Assembly (NCBI RefSeq): GCF_003203515.1
Contig: NZ_BGNG01000003.1
Location: 371,921 to 435,920 of the forward strand
DNA from: Glaciecola sp. KUL10
GTDB lineage: Bacteria > Pseudomonadota > Gammaproteobacteria > Enterobacterales > Alteromonadaceae
DNA: 64,000 nt
Direction: 5' to 3'
Part shown: one piece after another, positions 18,115-26,718 of the stretch
How positions within the stretch are numbered: the stretch's first letter is position 1
Layout of the letters: the number at the start of each line of letters is the position of its first letter
The notes under the pieces: generated by a model
What the model saw: only the letters and a program-made list of their open reading frames with translations
Database searches by the model: none
What the model was told of the DNA's origin: nothing
Program-made: the position numbers and the translations under genes

Positions 18115-19295
18115 AGACTTGCTTTAATAGTGCTTCTCATATGACTAGCAATGGCCACTGCATCATCTGTATTTTCTGCTTTGGCGAGCGTGACACCCAT
18201 GCGCCTTGTGCCGGCCACCTCAGGCTTACCAAATAAGCGCAGATCAGTATTGGCAATGCTCAATACTTCTTCCAAACACGAAAAGCTGACTTGCTTGGAC
18301 TCCCCCGTCACCAGTATTGCAGCTGATGCACTGGGCCCGTTAAACGGTATGTTCGGTATTGGTAAGCCTAAAAATGCTCGCACATGCAAAGCAAATTCAG
18401 ATAAACCTTGCGATATTAAAGTCACCATACCAGTGTCGTGAGGGCGTGGTGAAACCTCACTAAAAAACACATCGTCACCTTTTATGAATAGCTCAACACC
18501 AAATAAGCCACGACCACCTAGCGCCGAGGTGACTTTTTCAGCGACTTCTTGTGAACGTTGAAGCGCTAGGGGCGACATTGCTTGTGGTTGCCAAGATTCT
18601 TGGTAATCTCCATTTTCTTGTCGATGCCCTATCGGCTCGCAAAAGCTTGTACCATTGATATGCCGAATAGTGAGCAAGGTAATTTCGTAATCAAAATCAA
18701 CAAAGCCTTCAACAATGACTTTGCCCTTTCCTGCGCGGCCGCCTTCTTGAGCATAATTCCAAGCATGTTGGACATCACTTTCGCTTTTTAACAAAGATTG
18801 CCCTTTACCTGATGAGCTCATAATAGGTTTTACCAAGCATGGGAAGCCAATCTGCTCAATCGCTAATTTGAAGTCTTCAAAATTATCCGCAAATTGATAT
18901 GACGACGTCGGAATGCCCAAATCCTCGGCCACCAAGCGCCTAATTCCCTCTCGATTCATGGTCAGATGCGCCGCTTTCGCCGTGGGCACAACATTAAACC
19001 CCTCACTTTCTAGCTGCATGAGCGTATCCGTCGCAATCGCTTCAATTTCAGGCACGATATAATTAGGGGTTTCTGCTTTGATGATCTTGCTTAACGCTTC
19101 TGAATCCAGCATCGAAAGTGTATAGCTACGATCGGCAACTTGCATCGCTGGTGCGTTTTCGTATCGGTCTAAAGCAATGACTTCACACCCCAATCGCTTG
19201 AGTTCAATCGCTACTTCTTTGCCTAGCTCACCTGCTCCACATAAAAGCACTTTAGTCGCGCTTGTTGAAAATGGTGTTCCAATACATGTTGTCAT
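18111..19295 (-). CDS. purT: Formate-dependent phosphoribosylglycinamide formyltransferase
   Basis: A 394-residue ATP-grasp enzyme that makes formyl-GAR from GAR, formate and ATP, the folate-independent route for step 3 of purine synthesis. Residues 1-110 are the preATP-grasp domain ([21 protein letters not shown]). The ATP-grasp core holds [34 protein letters not shown] and [20 protein letters not shown], all diagnostic of PurT. AAGGA lies upstream of the ATG. It converges on xylR with a 4-base overlap of the stop codons and is probably monocistronic. Confidence 0.97.
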   Translation of the reverse strand: MTTCIGTPFSTSATKVLLCGAGELGKEVAIELKRLGCEVIALDRYENAPAMQVADRSYTLSMLDSEALSKIIKAETPNYIVPEIEAIATDTLMQLESEGFNVVPTAKAAHLTMNREGIRRLVAEDLGIPTSSYQFADNFEDFKLAIEQIGFPCLVKPIMSSSGKGQSLLKSESDVQHAWNYAQEGGRAGKGKVIVEGFVDFDYEITLLTIRHINGTSFCEPIGHRQENGDYQESWQPQAMSPLALQRSQEVAEKVTSALGGRGLFGVELFIKGDDVFFSEVSPRPHDTGMVTLISQGLSEFALHVRAFLGLPIPNIPFNGPSASAAILVTGESKQVSFSCLEEVLSIANTDLRLFGKPEVAGTRRMGVTLAKAENTDDAVAIASHMRSTIKASL

Positions 19296-19442
19296 TTCAA
19301 TTGAATCCTTTGAATTTATGTCTATTGAATACGCTTAAACGTGCTCATTGACTATTACGCTGTTATTTATATCGCTAGCAATAACGTCTAGCGCTTTACA
19401 TGTCAACAAAGTCCATAAATAGCGCTGATTTTGCCAATGAAT

Positions 19443-19457
19443 GTAACAAGTTGTTAC
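19443..19457. promoter_or_regulatory. Perfect palindrome upstream of the tldD-moxR operon promoter
   Basis: GTAACAA-G-TTGTTAC is a perfect 15-base palindrome (7-bp arms) ending 30 bases before the -35 box of the operon promoter. The position suits an activator or repressor site. No known regulator is recognised. Confidence 0.4.
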
Positions 19458-19487
19458 GTATTAATTGGCAACAAGGTAAATCCTTGC

Positions 19488-19517
19488 TTGAGTGTTTTTT
19501 ACTCAATGCCATATACT
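19488..19517 (+). promoter_or_regulatory. Promoter of the tldD-moxR operon
   Basis: TTGAGT (19488-19493) and TATACT (19512-19517) are spaced by 18 bases, 72 bases before the tldD-like start. The -35 hexamer is also the left arm of a 6-bp inverted repeat with ACTCAA at 19501-19506, which could be an operator. No other good promoter was seen inside the block that follows. Confidence 0.55.
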
Positions 19518-19588
19518 GGTGAAGATACGAAAAAAAATAATAATAAAACAATAAGAAATCACAAAAAACAACGGCAGAGGGAATAAGA

Positions 19589-21220
19589 ATGGATAGACGT
19601 AACTTTATCAAGTTAGGCACAGCCGCAGGAGTAGGTGCAATGGTGTTGCCTGTTTCAGGCATAGCCATCTCGGCAGAACAAATGCTCGACAAACCCATGG
19701 ATGTCGCATTTAAGAAAAAACTGGCAGATATTGCACTCAATACTGCAAAAGCGGCAGGTGCATCCTATGCAGATGCTCGCATTGGTCGCTACCTAAATCA
19801 ATTTGTCACGACTCGAGAAACCAACGTAGACAATATCGTCAACACTGAGTCTGCTGGAATTGGTATCCGCGTAATTGCTAACGGCACATGGGGATTTGCC
19901 TCAACCTCTATTATGACGCCTGACAGTATTGCCGAAACAGCTAAAAAAGCCGTTGCAGTAGCAAAAGCTAATTCTAAGTTTCAAACCTCTCCCGTTAAAT
20001 TAGCGCCTGTTAAAGGGGTCGGTGATGTCAGCTGGCAAACGCCGATCACCAAAAATGCAATGGAAGTGCCGATCAAAGAAAAAGTAGACTTATTGCTATC
20101 GGTCAACGATGCAGCGATGAGCAATGGTGCCAACTTCATTACTTCTGTTTTGTTTTTAGTGAATGAACAAAAGTATTTCGCTTCAACAGATGGCTCTTAT
20201 ATTGATCAAGATGTTCATCGTTTATGGGCGCCGTTCTTCGCCACCGCTGTCGGTCCAGAAGGATTTAAACAACGCACAGGTTTAGGTAATCCTGTCGGCA
20301 TGGGCTTTGAGTACTTAGACGGTAAAGAAGAAGACAAAATTAAAATTACCGGCGCAAACGTCGGCTACAACAAGTCATACGATATTATCGAAGATGCCGC
20401 GGCTGCGGGTAAGCAGCTCAAAGCCAAGCTAAAAGCCAAATCGGTAGAACCTGGTAAATATGATTTAGTCTTAGACCCTGCTCACTTGATGCTAACGATT
20501 CATGAATCAGTAGGACACCCGCTTGAACTAGACCGTGTACTGGGCTATGAAGCTAACTTTGCTGGCACCAGTTTCGCCACATTAGATAAATGGAAAAGCG
20601 GTAAATTCCAATACGGCTCTGACATCGTTAACTTGTTTGCTGACAAAACCCAAGTGGGCTCACTCGGTCACGTTGAATACGATGATGAAGGGGTTAAAAC
20701 CAAACAGTGGGACTTAGTGAAAGACGGCATTTTAGTTAACTATCAAGCAACACGTGATCAAGTGCACATGATTGATCAAAACGAGTCTCATGGTTGCTGT
20801 TATTCTCAAAGTTGGCGCGACGTTCAATTCCAACGTATGCCGAACGTCAGCTTAAAACCAAATGAAAAAGATATATCAGCTGAAGATGTAATCAAAGATG
20901 TCGAAAAAGGCATTTACATCGCGGGGCGCGGGTCGTTTTCAATCGATCAGCAACGCTATAACTTCCAATTTGGCGGTCAATTATTCTATGAAATCAAAGA
21001 CGGTAAAATCGTCGATCAAATTGAAGACGTGGCTTATCAGTCAAATACACAAGAGTTTTGGAACAGTTGTGTGCAAATGGCAGGTAAATCAGACTATCGC
21101 TTAGGCGGTTCATTCTTTGATGGCAAAGGTCAGCCTTCACAAGTTAGCGCAGTTTCTCATGGTTGCCCAACCACAAGATTCAATAATATCAACGTGATCA
21201 ACACAGCGCGCAACGTGTAA
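19589..21220 (+). CDS. TldD-like zinc metallopeptidase with Tat signal
   Basis: A 543-residue TldD/PmbA-family protein. The N-terminus MDRRNFIKLGTAAGVGAMVL has a twin-arginine motif, so the folded protein is probably exported to the periplasm, unlike cytoplasmic E. coli TldD. Residues near 305 carry HESVGHPLELDR, the zinc-binding HExxxH motif of active TldD subunits. GWGFASTS-like substrate-groove sequence (GTWGFASTSIMTPD) is also conserved. GQPSQVSAVSHGCPTTRF near the end is family-typical. TldD normally pairs with a TldE subunit, here the next gene (23 bases on). First gene of the operon. Confidence 0.88.
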   Translation: MDRRNFIKLGTAAGVGAMVLPVSGIAISAEQMLDKPMDVAFKKKLADIALNTAKAAGASYADARIGRYLNQFVTTRETNVDNIVNTESAGIGIRVIANGTWGFASTSIMTPDSIAETAKKAVAVAKANSKFQTSPVKLAPVKGVGDVSWQTPITKNAMEVPIKEKVDLLLSVNDAAMSNGANFITSVLFLVNEQKYFASTDGSYIDQDVHRLWAPFFATAVGPEGFKQRTGLGNPVGMGFEYLDGKEEDKIKITGANVGYNKSYDIIEDAAAAGKQLKAKLKAKSVEPGKYDLVLDPAHLMLTIHESVGHPLELDRVLGYEANFAGTSFATLDKWKSGKFQYGSDIVNLFADKTQVGSLGHVEYDDEGVKTKQWDLVKDGILVNYQATRDQVHMIDQNESHGCCYSQSWRDVQFQRMPNVSLKPNEKDISAEDVIKDVEKGIYIAGRGSFSIDQQRYNFQFGGQLFYEIKDGKIVDQIEDVAYQSNTQEFWNSCVQMAGKSDYRLGGSFFDGKGQPSQVSAVSHGCPTTRFNNINVINTARNV

Positions 21221-21243
21221 GGCATAGGACAAGGAATATAAAA

Positions 21244-22587
21244 ATGACAATATTATCAGAACAAAAAGCAAAAGCTTTATTAAGCAAAGTCATCGCCTTT
21301 TCTAAAGCTGACGAGTGTGAATGCAACCTCGATGGCACTTTGGGCGGTAACATAAGATACGCACGAAATACCGTATCAACAGCCGGTGAAGAAAGTGATT
21401 TAGTGCTTGCAGTACAATCAACTTTTGGCAAACGCACGGGCGTTGCGACGATCAACGAGTTCGATGATGCATCACTTCAAAAGGTGGTCAGACGCTCAGA
21501 AGAACTAGCAAAACTGGCGCCTGAAAATGATGAGCATATGCCAGTGTTTGGAAAGCAAAAATACGTAGAATCAAAGACCTACTTCAAGTCTACAGCTGAT
21601 GTCACGCCAGAGTTTAGAGCTCAAGCAGCAGAAGACAGCATTGTACCTTCAAAGAAAAACAAACTCGTTGCTTCAGGCTTTCTAGAAGAAACAGTGGGCT
21701 TTTCGGCAATCATGAACAACAAAGGCTTGTTTGCCTACAACCAAGCGACTGACGTTGATTTTTCTGTCACTATCCGCACAGAAGACGGCAAAGGCTCTGG
21801 TTGGGCAACCCGCAACTATAGCGACGTTAAACTGCTTGATACTGCAGAAGCCTCCAAAATCGCAATCACAAAATCGAAAAACTCGGTGGATGCCAAAGCC
21901 ATGGAGCCAGGTAAATACACTGTCATCCTTGAGCCTGCGGCAAGTGTAGGATTGCTAGGCAATATGGTAAACAACTTTGGCCAACGCTCAGCTGATGAAG
22001 GCCGTAGCTTTTTGAGTTACAAGCCAAAAGAAGGCGAAGATCCAGAAAAAGCACCTAAAAACCGCCTTGGCGAAAAAATGTTCGATGAACGCGTGAACAT
22101 CTACACCGACCCTCAACATCCGATTGCTCCGACGGCTCCGTTTGAAGGTAACGGTTATCCGAGAAAGCACACCGATTGGATTAAAAACGGCAAAGTAGTC
22201 AACATGCCAAACTCTCCTTACTGGGCGAAGAAAACGGGCGTTGATTACATTCCAGGTGGTGGCAACATTATTATGGACGGCGGTAACGAGTCTTTAGAAG
22301 ACATGATCAAAAATACTCGCAGAGGCATTTTGGTCACTCGCTTGTGGTACATCCGCTCGTTGGATCCACAAACACTGTTGTACACTGGCTTAACCCGAGA
22401 CGGCACTTTCTACATTGAAAATGGCAAGATTAAATACCCGATTAAAAATTTCAGATTCAATGAAAGTCCAATCGTGATGCTCAACAATATAGAAGCGCTA
22501 GGTGAACCTCAACGAATCAACGGCAATATGATCCCGCCAATGAAAGTACGAGACTTTACCTTTAGCAGTTTATCTGACGCGGTATAA
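21244..22587 (+). CDS. TldE/PmbA-like partner subunit
   Basis: A 447-residue TldD/PmbA-family protein that lacks the HExxxH zinc motif, as expected for the TldE-type subunit; the equivalent position reads EPAASVGLLGNMVNNF. It shares the NIRYARNTVSTAGEESDLVLAV start region and the C-terminal ESPIVMLNNIEALGEPQRING block with the family. Together with the preceding gene it should form a heterodimeric peptidase that degrades unfolded or modified peptides. No signal peptide is evident, unlike its TldD partner, which is unusual for subunits of one enzyme. Confidence 0.87.
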   Translation: MTILSEQKAKALLSKVIAFSKADECECNLDGTLGGNIRYARNTVSTAGEESDLVLAVQSTFGKRTGVATINEFDDASLQKVVRRSEELAKLAPENDEHMPVFGKQKYVESKTYFKSTADVTPEFRAQAAEDSIVPSKKNKLVASGFLEETVGFSAIMNNKGLFAYNQATDVDFSVTIRTEDGKGSGWATRNYSDVKLLDTAEASKIAITKSKNSVDAKAMEPGKYTVILEPAASVGLLGNMVNNFGQRSADEGRSFLSYKPKEGEDPEKAPKNRLGEKMFDERVNIYTDPQHPIAPTAPFEGNGYPRKHTDWIKNGKVVNMPNSPYWAKKTGVDYIPGGGNIIMDGGNESLEDMIKNTRRGILVTRLWYIRSLDPQTLLYTGLTRDGTFYIENGKIKYPIKNFRFNESPIVMLNNIEALGEPQRINGNMIPPMKVRDFTFSSLSDAV

Positions 22588-22597
22588 AGTAAGTCAT

Positions 22598-22625
22598 TGC
22601 ACCGCCTATTTCTTCAGGCGGTGCA
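22598..22625 (+). other. Intra-operon hairpin between tldE-like and DUF4159 genes
   Basis: TGCACCGCCT (22598-22607) pairs perfectly with AGGCGGTGCA (22616-22625) around an 8-base loop. The next bases are not T-rich, so full termination is unlikely. It may protect the upstream mRNA end or tune expression between the peptidase pair and the MoxR part of the block. Confidence 0.6.
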
Positions 22626-22650
22626 TGTCGTTTAAGTTGATATAAATCTT

Positions 22651-23349
22651 ATGAAACGCAGAGACTTCATCGTTTCAGGCTCAGCGCTTTTAGCTTCTCT
22701 ATCATTGCCATTTAAAGTCAGTGCTTTAAGCAGTAAATACGATTTTTACTTTACTCGCTTGAGTTACGAATCAGGCAATTGGGATGTTGATGAACGCATG
22801 CCTGCTAATCTACTTAATTCGCTAATTGAGTACACAAGCTTGCGCGTGGATATCAAAGAGCGAATTATTCCACTGTCTGATCCAGCCATGCTTAGCGCAC
22901 CGTTTTGCTACATGGCAGGTCATCGCTTGGTTGAATTTAATACTCAAGAACGAGATAACTTTGAAACCTACGTCAACAATGGCGGCTTTGTCTTTGTTGA
23001 TGATTGTAACCACGATATAGATGGCATGTTTGCACGTACATTTGAGCGTCAAATGGCCGCTATATTTGGCGACGATGCACTTCAAAAAATCCCTAACGAT
23101 CACCCTATTTATAGCAGTTTTTTTGAATTTGACGGTCCACCTACCACTGGACTTGAGCTCAATGGTTGGGGAGATGATCTCGTTCATGACTATTTAAAAG
23201 CGATTATCGTTAATGGGCGTATAGCCGTGCTTTACAGTAACAAAGACTATGGCTGCGAATGGGATTACGACTTTAGAAATAAACGTTTCTTACGCAAAGA
23301 CAATACAAAGTTTGGCGTTAACATTGTGATGTACGCGATGATGTCCTAA
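22651..23349 (+). CDS. DUF4159 protein with Tat-like signal
   Basis: A 232-residue exported protein. MKRRDFIVSGSALLASLSLP is a twin-arginine-type signal, cleaved near SALS. The mature part is a DUF4159 domain, related to the class I glutamine-amidotransferase-like fold: FYFTRLSYESGNWDVD, then NNGGFVFVDDCNHDIDGMF and the C-terminal FGVNIVMYAMMS. Function is unknown. DUF4159 proteins occur in MoxR/DUF58/BatA operons in many bacteria, which is the context here. It starts 63 bases after the TldE-like gene, past a hairpin. Confidence 0.85.
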   Translation: MKRRDFIVSGSALLASLSLPFKVSALSSKYDFYFTRLSYESGNWDVDERMPANLLNSLIEYTSLRVDIKERIIPLSDPAMLSAPFCYMAGHRLVEFNTQERDNFETYVNNGGFVFVDDCNHDIDGMFARTFERQMAAIFGDDALQKIPNDHPIYSSFFEFDGPPTTGLELNGWGDDLVHDYLKAIIVNGRIAVLYSNKDYGCEWDYDFRNKRFLRKDNTKFGVNIVMYAMMS

Positions 23350-23405
23350 GCCCGCGAGCGTTGTGCATAAACCAATAAATTTGATTCCAAAGGCAAACAA
23401 TAAAG

Positions 23406-24410
23406 ATGGCGACTCTAGATAAAACCGAAATACAAGCGCTGCTACATAAGCTTGAACAAGTCCAAAGTGAAGTTGCAAAAGCAATCGTCGGGCAACAAGA
23501 CGTCGTGCAAAAACTCATGATTAGTCTACTAGCTGGCGGTCATTGTTTACTAGAAGGTGTACCAGGATTAGCTAAAACACTGATGGTTAATGCCTTATCA
23601 CAGGCCTTAGATTTATCGTTCAATCGTGTTCAATTTACGCCAGATTTGATGCCCAGTGACATCATTGGCACCGAAGTATTAGAAACAGGCCACGATAGCG
23701 GTCAACGCTTTTTCAAGTTTCAAAAAGGGCCTGTTTTCACTAATATTTTGTTGGCTGATGAAATCAATCGCACCCCGGCAAAAACACAAGCGGCCTTGTT
23801 GGAAGCCATGCAAGAAAAGCACGTCAGTTATGCAGGTGAACACTATCCTTTGCCCAAGCCATTTTTTGTGCTTGCCACTCAAAATCCGGTTGAACAGTCT
23901 GGTACTTATCCCTTGCCAGAAGCTCAGTTAGACCGCTTTTTAATGTTTGTAAATGTTGGATACCCCTCTCAGGAAGACGAACGAGAAATACTCAAGCGCA
24001 CAACGGGTACATATGATTATGCGATCGACGCAACACTCTCCTCTCAAGAAATTATCCAATTGCAGAATTTGGTCAGAGAAGTTGAGTTTAACGACGATCT
24101 ACTCAATTACGTAACCGAACTGGTCAGAAATACACGTCCTCAAGGCACTTCAATCAGCGAAGTATCTCAGTTTGTCAGTTGGGGCGCAGGTCCAAGAGCC
24201 GGACAAGCATTGGTGTTATGTGCAAAAGCCCATGCTTTGCTCAACAAGCGCTTTGTAGTGACCTTAAGTGACATACAAAGTGTTTTACCCAGTGTATTAA
24301 GCCACCGAATACTGCTTAACTTTCAAGCGCAAGCACAACAGCAAACGGTCGAAAGCGTGATCGATGCAATTGTGAATGGCGTGAGCGCACCTGCCAGCCC
24401 ATTGGCTTAG
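23406..24410 (+). CDS. MoxR-family AAA+ ATPase
   Basis: A 334-residue AAA+ ATPase of the MoxR group. Walker A is GVPGLAKT (near residue 46), Walker B is LLADEINRTPAK (near 115), with sensor 1 ATQNPVEQSGTYPLPEAQLDRF and the MoxR helix-bundle C-terminus. MoxR ATPases act as chaperones that load metals or assemble complexes, usually with VWA-domain partners encoded next to them, as here (DUF58 12 bases on). Cytoplasmic. Confidence 0.95.
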   Translation: MATLDKTEIQALLHKLEQVQSEVAKAIVGQQDVVQKLMISLLAGGHCLLEGVPGLAKTLMVNALSQALDLSFNRVQFTPDLMPSDIIGTEVLETGHDSGQRFFKFQKGPVFTNILLADEINRTPAKTQAALLEAMQEKHVSYAGEHYPLPKPFFVLATQNPVEQSGTYPLPEAQLDRFLMFVNVGYPSQEDEREILKRTTGTYDYAIDATLSSQEIIQLQNLVREVEFNDDLLNYVTELVRNTRPQGTSISEVSQFVSWGAGPRAGQALVLCAKAHALLNKRFVVTLSDIQSVLPSVLSHRILLNFQAQAQQQTVESVIDAIVNGVSAPASPLA

Positions 24411-24422
24411 AGAGTTGCTTTT

Positions 24423-25403
24423 GTGAACGAACTTGTCGACTTAGCTGCTTTAGCAAAAGTGAAAGGCTTACCTTGGATTGCTCAAAAGGTAGCACGAGGC
24501 TTTTTAAGTGGCCTGCATTCAAGCGTATCAAGAGGCAGTGGCGTCGAATTTAGCCAATACCGAGCTTACGAACCTGGCGATGCATTAGCAAATATAGACT
24601 GGAAGTTATTTGCACGCTCAGATCGCTATTTTGTGCGAGAAGCTTATCAAGAAAGCGACCTTGACCTGTGGATGTTGATAGACTCAAGTGCATCTATGTC
24701 TATGGTCTCAAAGCAAAATAAAAGCATCGATATGAACGGCCTTCGCTCAAAACCTTTGTCAAAACTAGACTTTGCGAAAGTATTCCTATCGAGCTTAAGT
24801 TGCATCGCTCAAGAACAAGGAGATGCAATTGGATTGGTGTCTCTGGAATCAAGTTCAACAAATGCAAACGATCTCTTTATACCAGCGAAAAAAGGTCATG
24901 CGCACTGGCAAAACCTACTGTTGTCGCTATACAACATAAACGCCGATGGCGGCTTTCCAAACTTAGAAAATTTACTACCCAGCTTTGAATCGATGCGCCA
25001 CCATGGAGTATTAGTGGTTGTTAGCGATTTTTGCCAGCACAACCAAGAAATATTTGAGTTACTCGCGCAATTTAATACGCAAAAAACAGATGTGATTTGT
25101 GTGCAACTGATGTGTGAAGACGAACTGAACTTTAACTACCAAGGCCAAATAAAATTCGAAGAGCCAGAAACCGGACAAAGCTTCTTACTTTCCGCAAACG
25201 AAGCCAAAACAGGCTTTTTGCAAGCATTAAACAAACATCAAGCGCAACTAGAAGCGCATATCAGTCACTTAGGCATGCAACACCTATTAGTTAACGTTGA
25301 CCTACCGATCCACCAAGCAATGCACGATTTATTTAATTTGCAGACAGCGATGCGCCGTAGCCACCAGCATAGACACCAGCAAAGAAGCACAAACAAAAAG
25401 TGA
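24423..25403 (+). CDS. DUF58 (VWA-like) protein
   Basis: A 326-residue DUF58 protein, the usual partner of MoxR. Hallmarks: SGVEFSQYRAYEPGDALANIDWKLFARSD (the DUF58 core; only the pattern matters), YFVREAYQES, then a VWA-like domain with LIDSSASM, which resembles the DxSxS metal-binding MIDAS motif. Start is GTG, with AGAGAG upstream. No membrane helix is seen, so it is probably cytoplasmic and bridges MoxR to the membrane proteins that follow. Confidence 0.92.
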   Translation: MNELVDLAALAKVKGLPWIAQKVARGFLSGLHSSVSRGSGVEFSQYRAYEPGDALANIDWKLFARSDRYFVREAYQESDLDLWMLIDSSASMSMVSKQNKSIDMNGLRSKPLSKLDFAKVFLSSLSCIAQEQGDAIGLVSLESSSTNANDLFIPAKKGHAHWQNLLLSLYNINADGGFPNLENLLPSFESMRHHGVLVVVSDFCQHNQEIFELLAQFNTQKTDVICVQLMCEDELNFNYQGQIKFEEPETGQSFLLSANEAKTGFLQALNKHQAQLEAHISHLGMQHLLVNVDLPIHQAMHDLFNLQTAMRRSHQHRHQQRSTNKK

Positions 25404-25410
25404 TGAATAG

Positions 25411-26718
25411 ATGAATAACCTTAATGATATAAACTACGGATGGACGCTTTTAGCGTTGCTCATTCCAATCATTATTCATTTGTTTAATCGAAGCAGCGGC
25501 AAACGAATTGTATTTAGTTTTGTAGATTTACTTCCAGCGCCAACTAAGAAAACAGTCTTTCAGTTAAAGCTCAATCAGTACCTGTTACTTGCAGTTCGCT
25601 TGCTTTTGTTAGCACTCAGCTCAATTTTATTAATCGGGCTTTATTCAAATAACACCATTCAAGCCCAATCAAAAATCGCCATTGTTACAGATGATTGGCG
25701 TTTGATGGCGAGTGACACAGAAAAAAATGCACTAATACAAGAAGGGTTTGAAAGTATCTATTCGCTTGAACAAATAATTAGTGAGTCCTTCCCAGAGGCT
25801 TTGCAGCAACCTGAAGATTCTTTCTTAAGTCTGTCTCAAGAAGCCGAGCAAGCACTAAACGCTTCTTTTTTTGTTAATAGCGTCAATACACAGCTCGCGC
25901 AGGCTTATGCTCAATTAGTATCGCATGGATTGATTGAACAGTCTGATGACACGCAGATAAGCGTATTTGCTACCAATCGACTTAGTCAGTACGATTTGTC
26001 TAGTGCGGGCTCATTTTCTCCCGAAATCTCTTCTCTCGCTCAACAAAAATACGACCCGCAGACATTTTCTATCACTCGCAGTGAGTTGCCAAACAACTCA
26101 GCTATCTTCGATTGGCGTTTGCTATCATTGAAACAACAAACTGAGAATGAATTGCCTGACTTAGGATATCTCAAGGTGAATTTATTGTTCTCGCCTGATG
26201 AGCTAGCGCAACAAATTAGCCCTTACCTTTATGCAGCAATTGATGCAATCAATCAAAATATTCCGCAGGTCAGTCTTTCGATTGGCACTAATACAAAGAG
26301 TATAGATGCGATTAACACCGAGGCGATTGATAATGATAACAATTCACTTAACAAGCGTTTTGATAAATCTGTCGAACTACTAATTGTCGAAACCACTAAT
26401 GACTCACAAATAACTAAAACGCCTGACGGTAAACTCATAGTACATATCGAGGAACTCAGTAAACCCTCATTCCCAGCTTTGTTGTTTAACGACTTATTTA
26501 AACAAGAGCTCGCACTTGCCGAAAATCAACTAGCGACGCTTCCTCTAAGTAAGATAAAACAAGCCAGCCTCGGCGCTTTTGCTTCTTCAAAAAGTGATGT
26601 CAAACAGTCTTCGATAAATAGCAAAACAGTCAAACAAGCCCCTATTCCAAGCTGGTTAGCCGCGCTATTAGTAGGCCTTTTTATTTTTGAACGTATCCTT
26701 TCGGAGCGTCGAAAATGA
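25411..26718 (+). CDS. BatA-like membrane protein
   Basis: A 435-residue membrane protein with the N-terminal double-helix domain of the BatA family: GWTLLALLIPIIIHLFNR, then RIVFSFVDLLP, then a second helix around residues 55-80. A long periplasmic part follows, with a final helix near LAALLVGLFIFERIL. The VWA domain of canonical BatA is not recognisable. It begins 7 bases after the DUF58 gene and overlaps the next gene by 4 bases (ATGA), indicating translational coupling. Confidence 0.85.
   Translation: MNNLNDINYGWTLLALLIPIIIHLFNRSSGKRIVFSFVDLLPAPTKKTVFQLKLNQYLLLAVRLLLLALSSILLIGLYSNNTIQAQSKIAIVTDDWRLMASDTEKNALIQEGFESIYSLEQIISESFPEALQQPEDSFLSLSQEAEQALNASFFVNSVNTQLAQAYAQLVSHGLIEQSDDTQISVFATNRLSQYDLSSAGSFSPEISSLAQQKYDPQTFSITRSELPNNSAIFDWRLLSLKQQTENELPDLGYLKVNLLFSPDELAQQISPYLYAAIDAINQNIPQVSLSIGTNTKSIDAINTEAIDNDNNSLNKRFDKSVELLIVETTNDSQITKTPDGKLIVHIEELSKPSFPALLFNDLFKQELALAENQLATLPLSKIKQASLGAFASSKSDVKQSSINSKTVKQAPIPSWLAALLVGLFIFERILSERRK

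Noticed and set aside
19310..19345. A PurR box before purT
   Set aside because: ACGCTTAAACGTGCTC only loosely resembles the PurR palindrome and the spacing of the arms is wrong.
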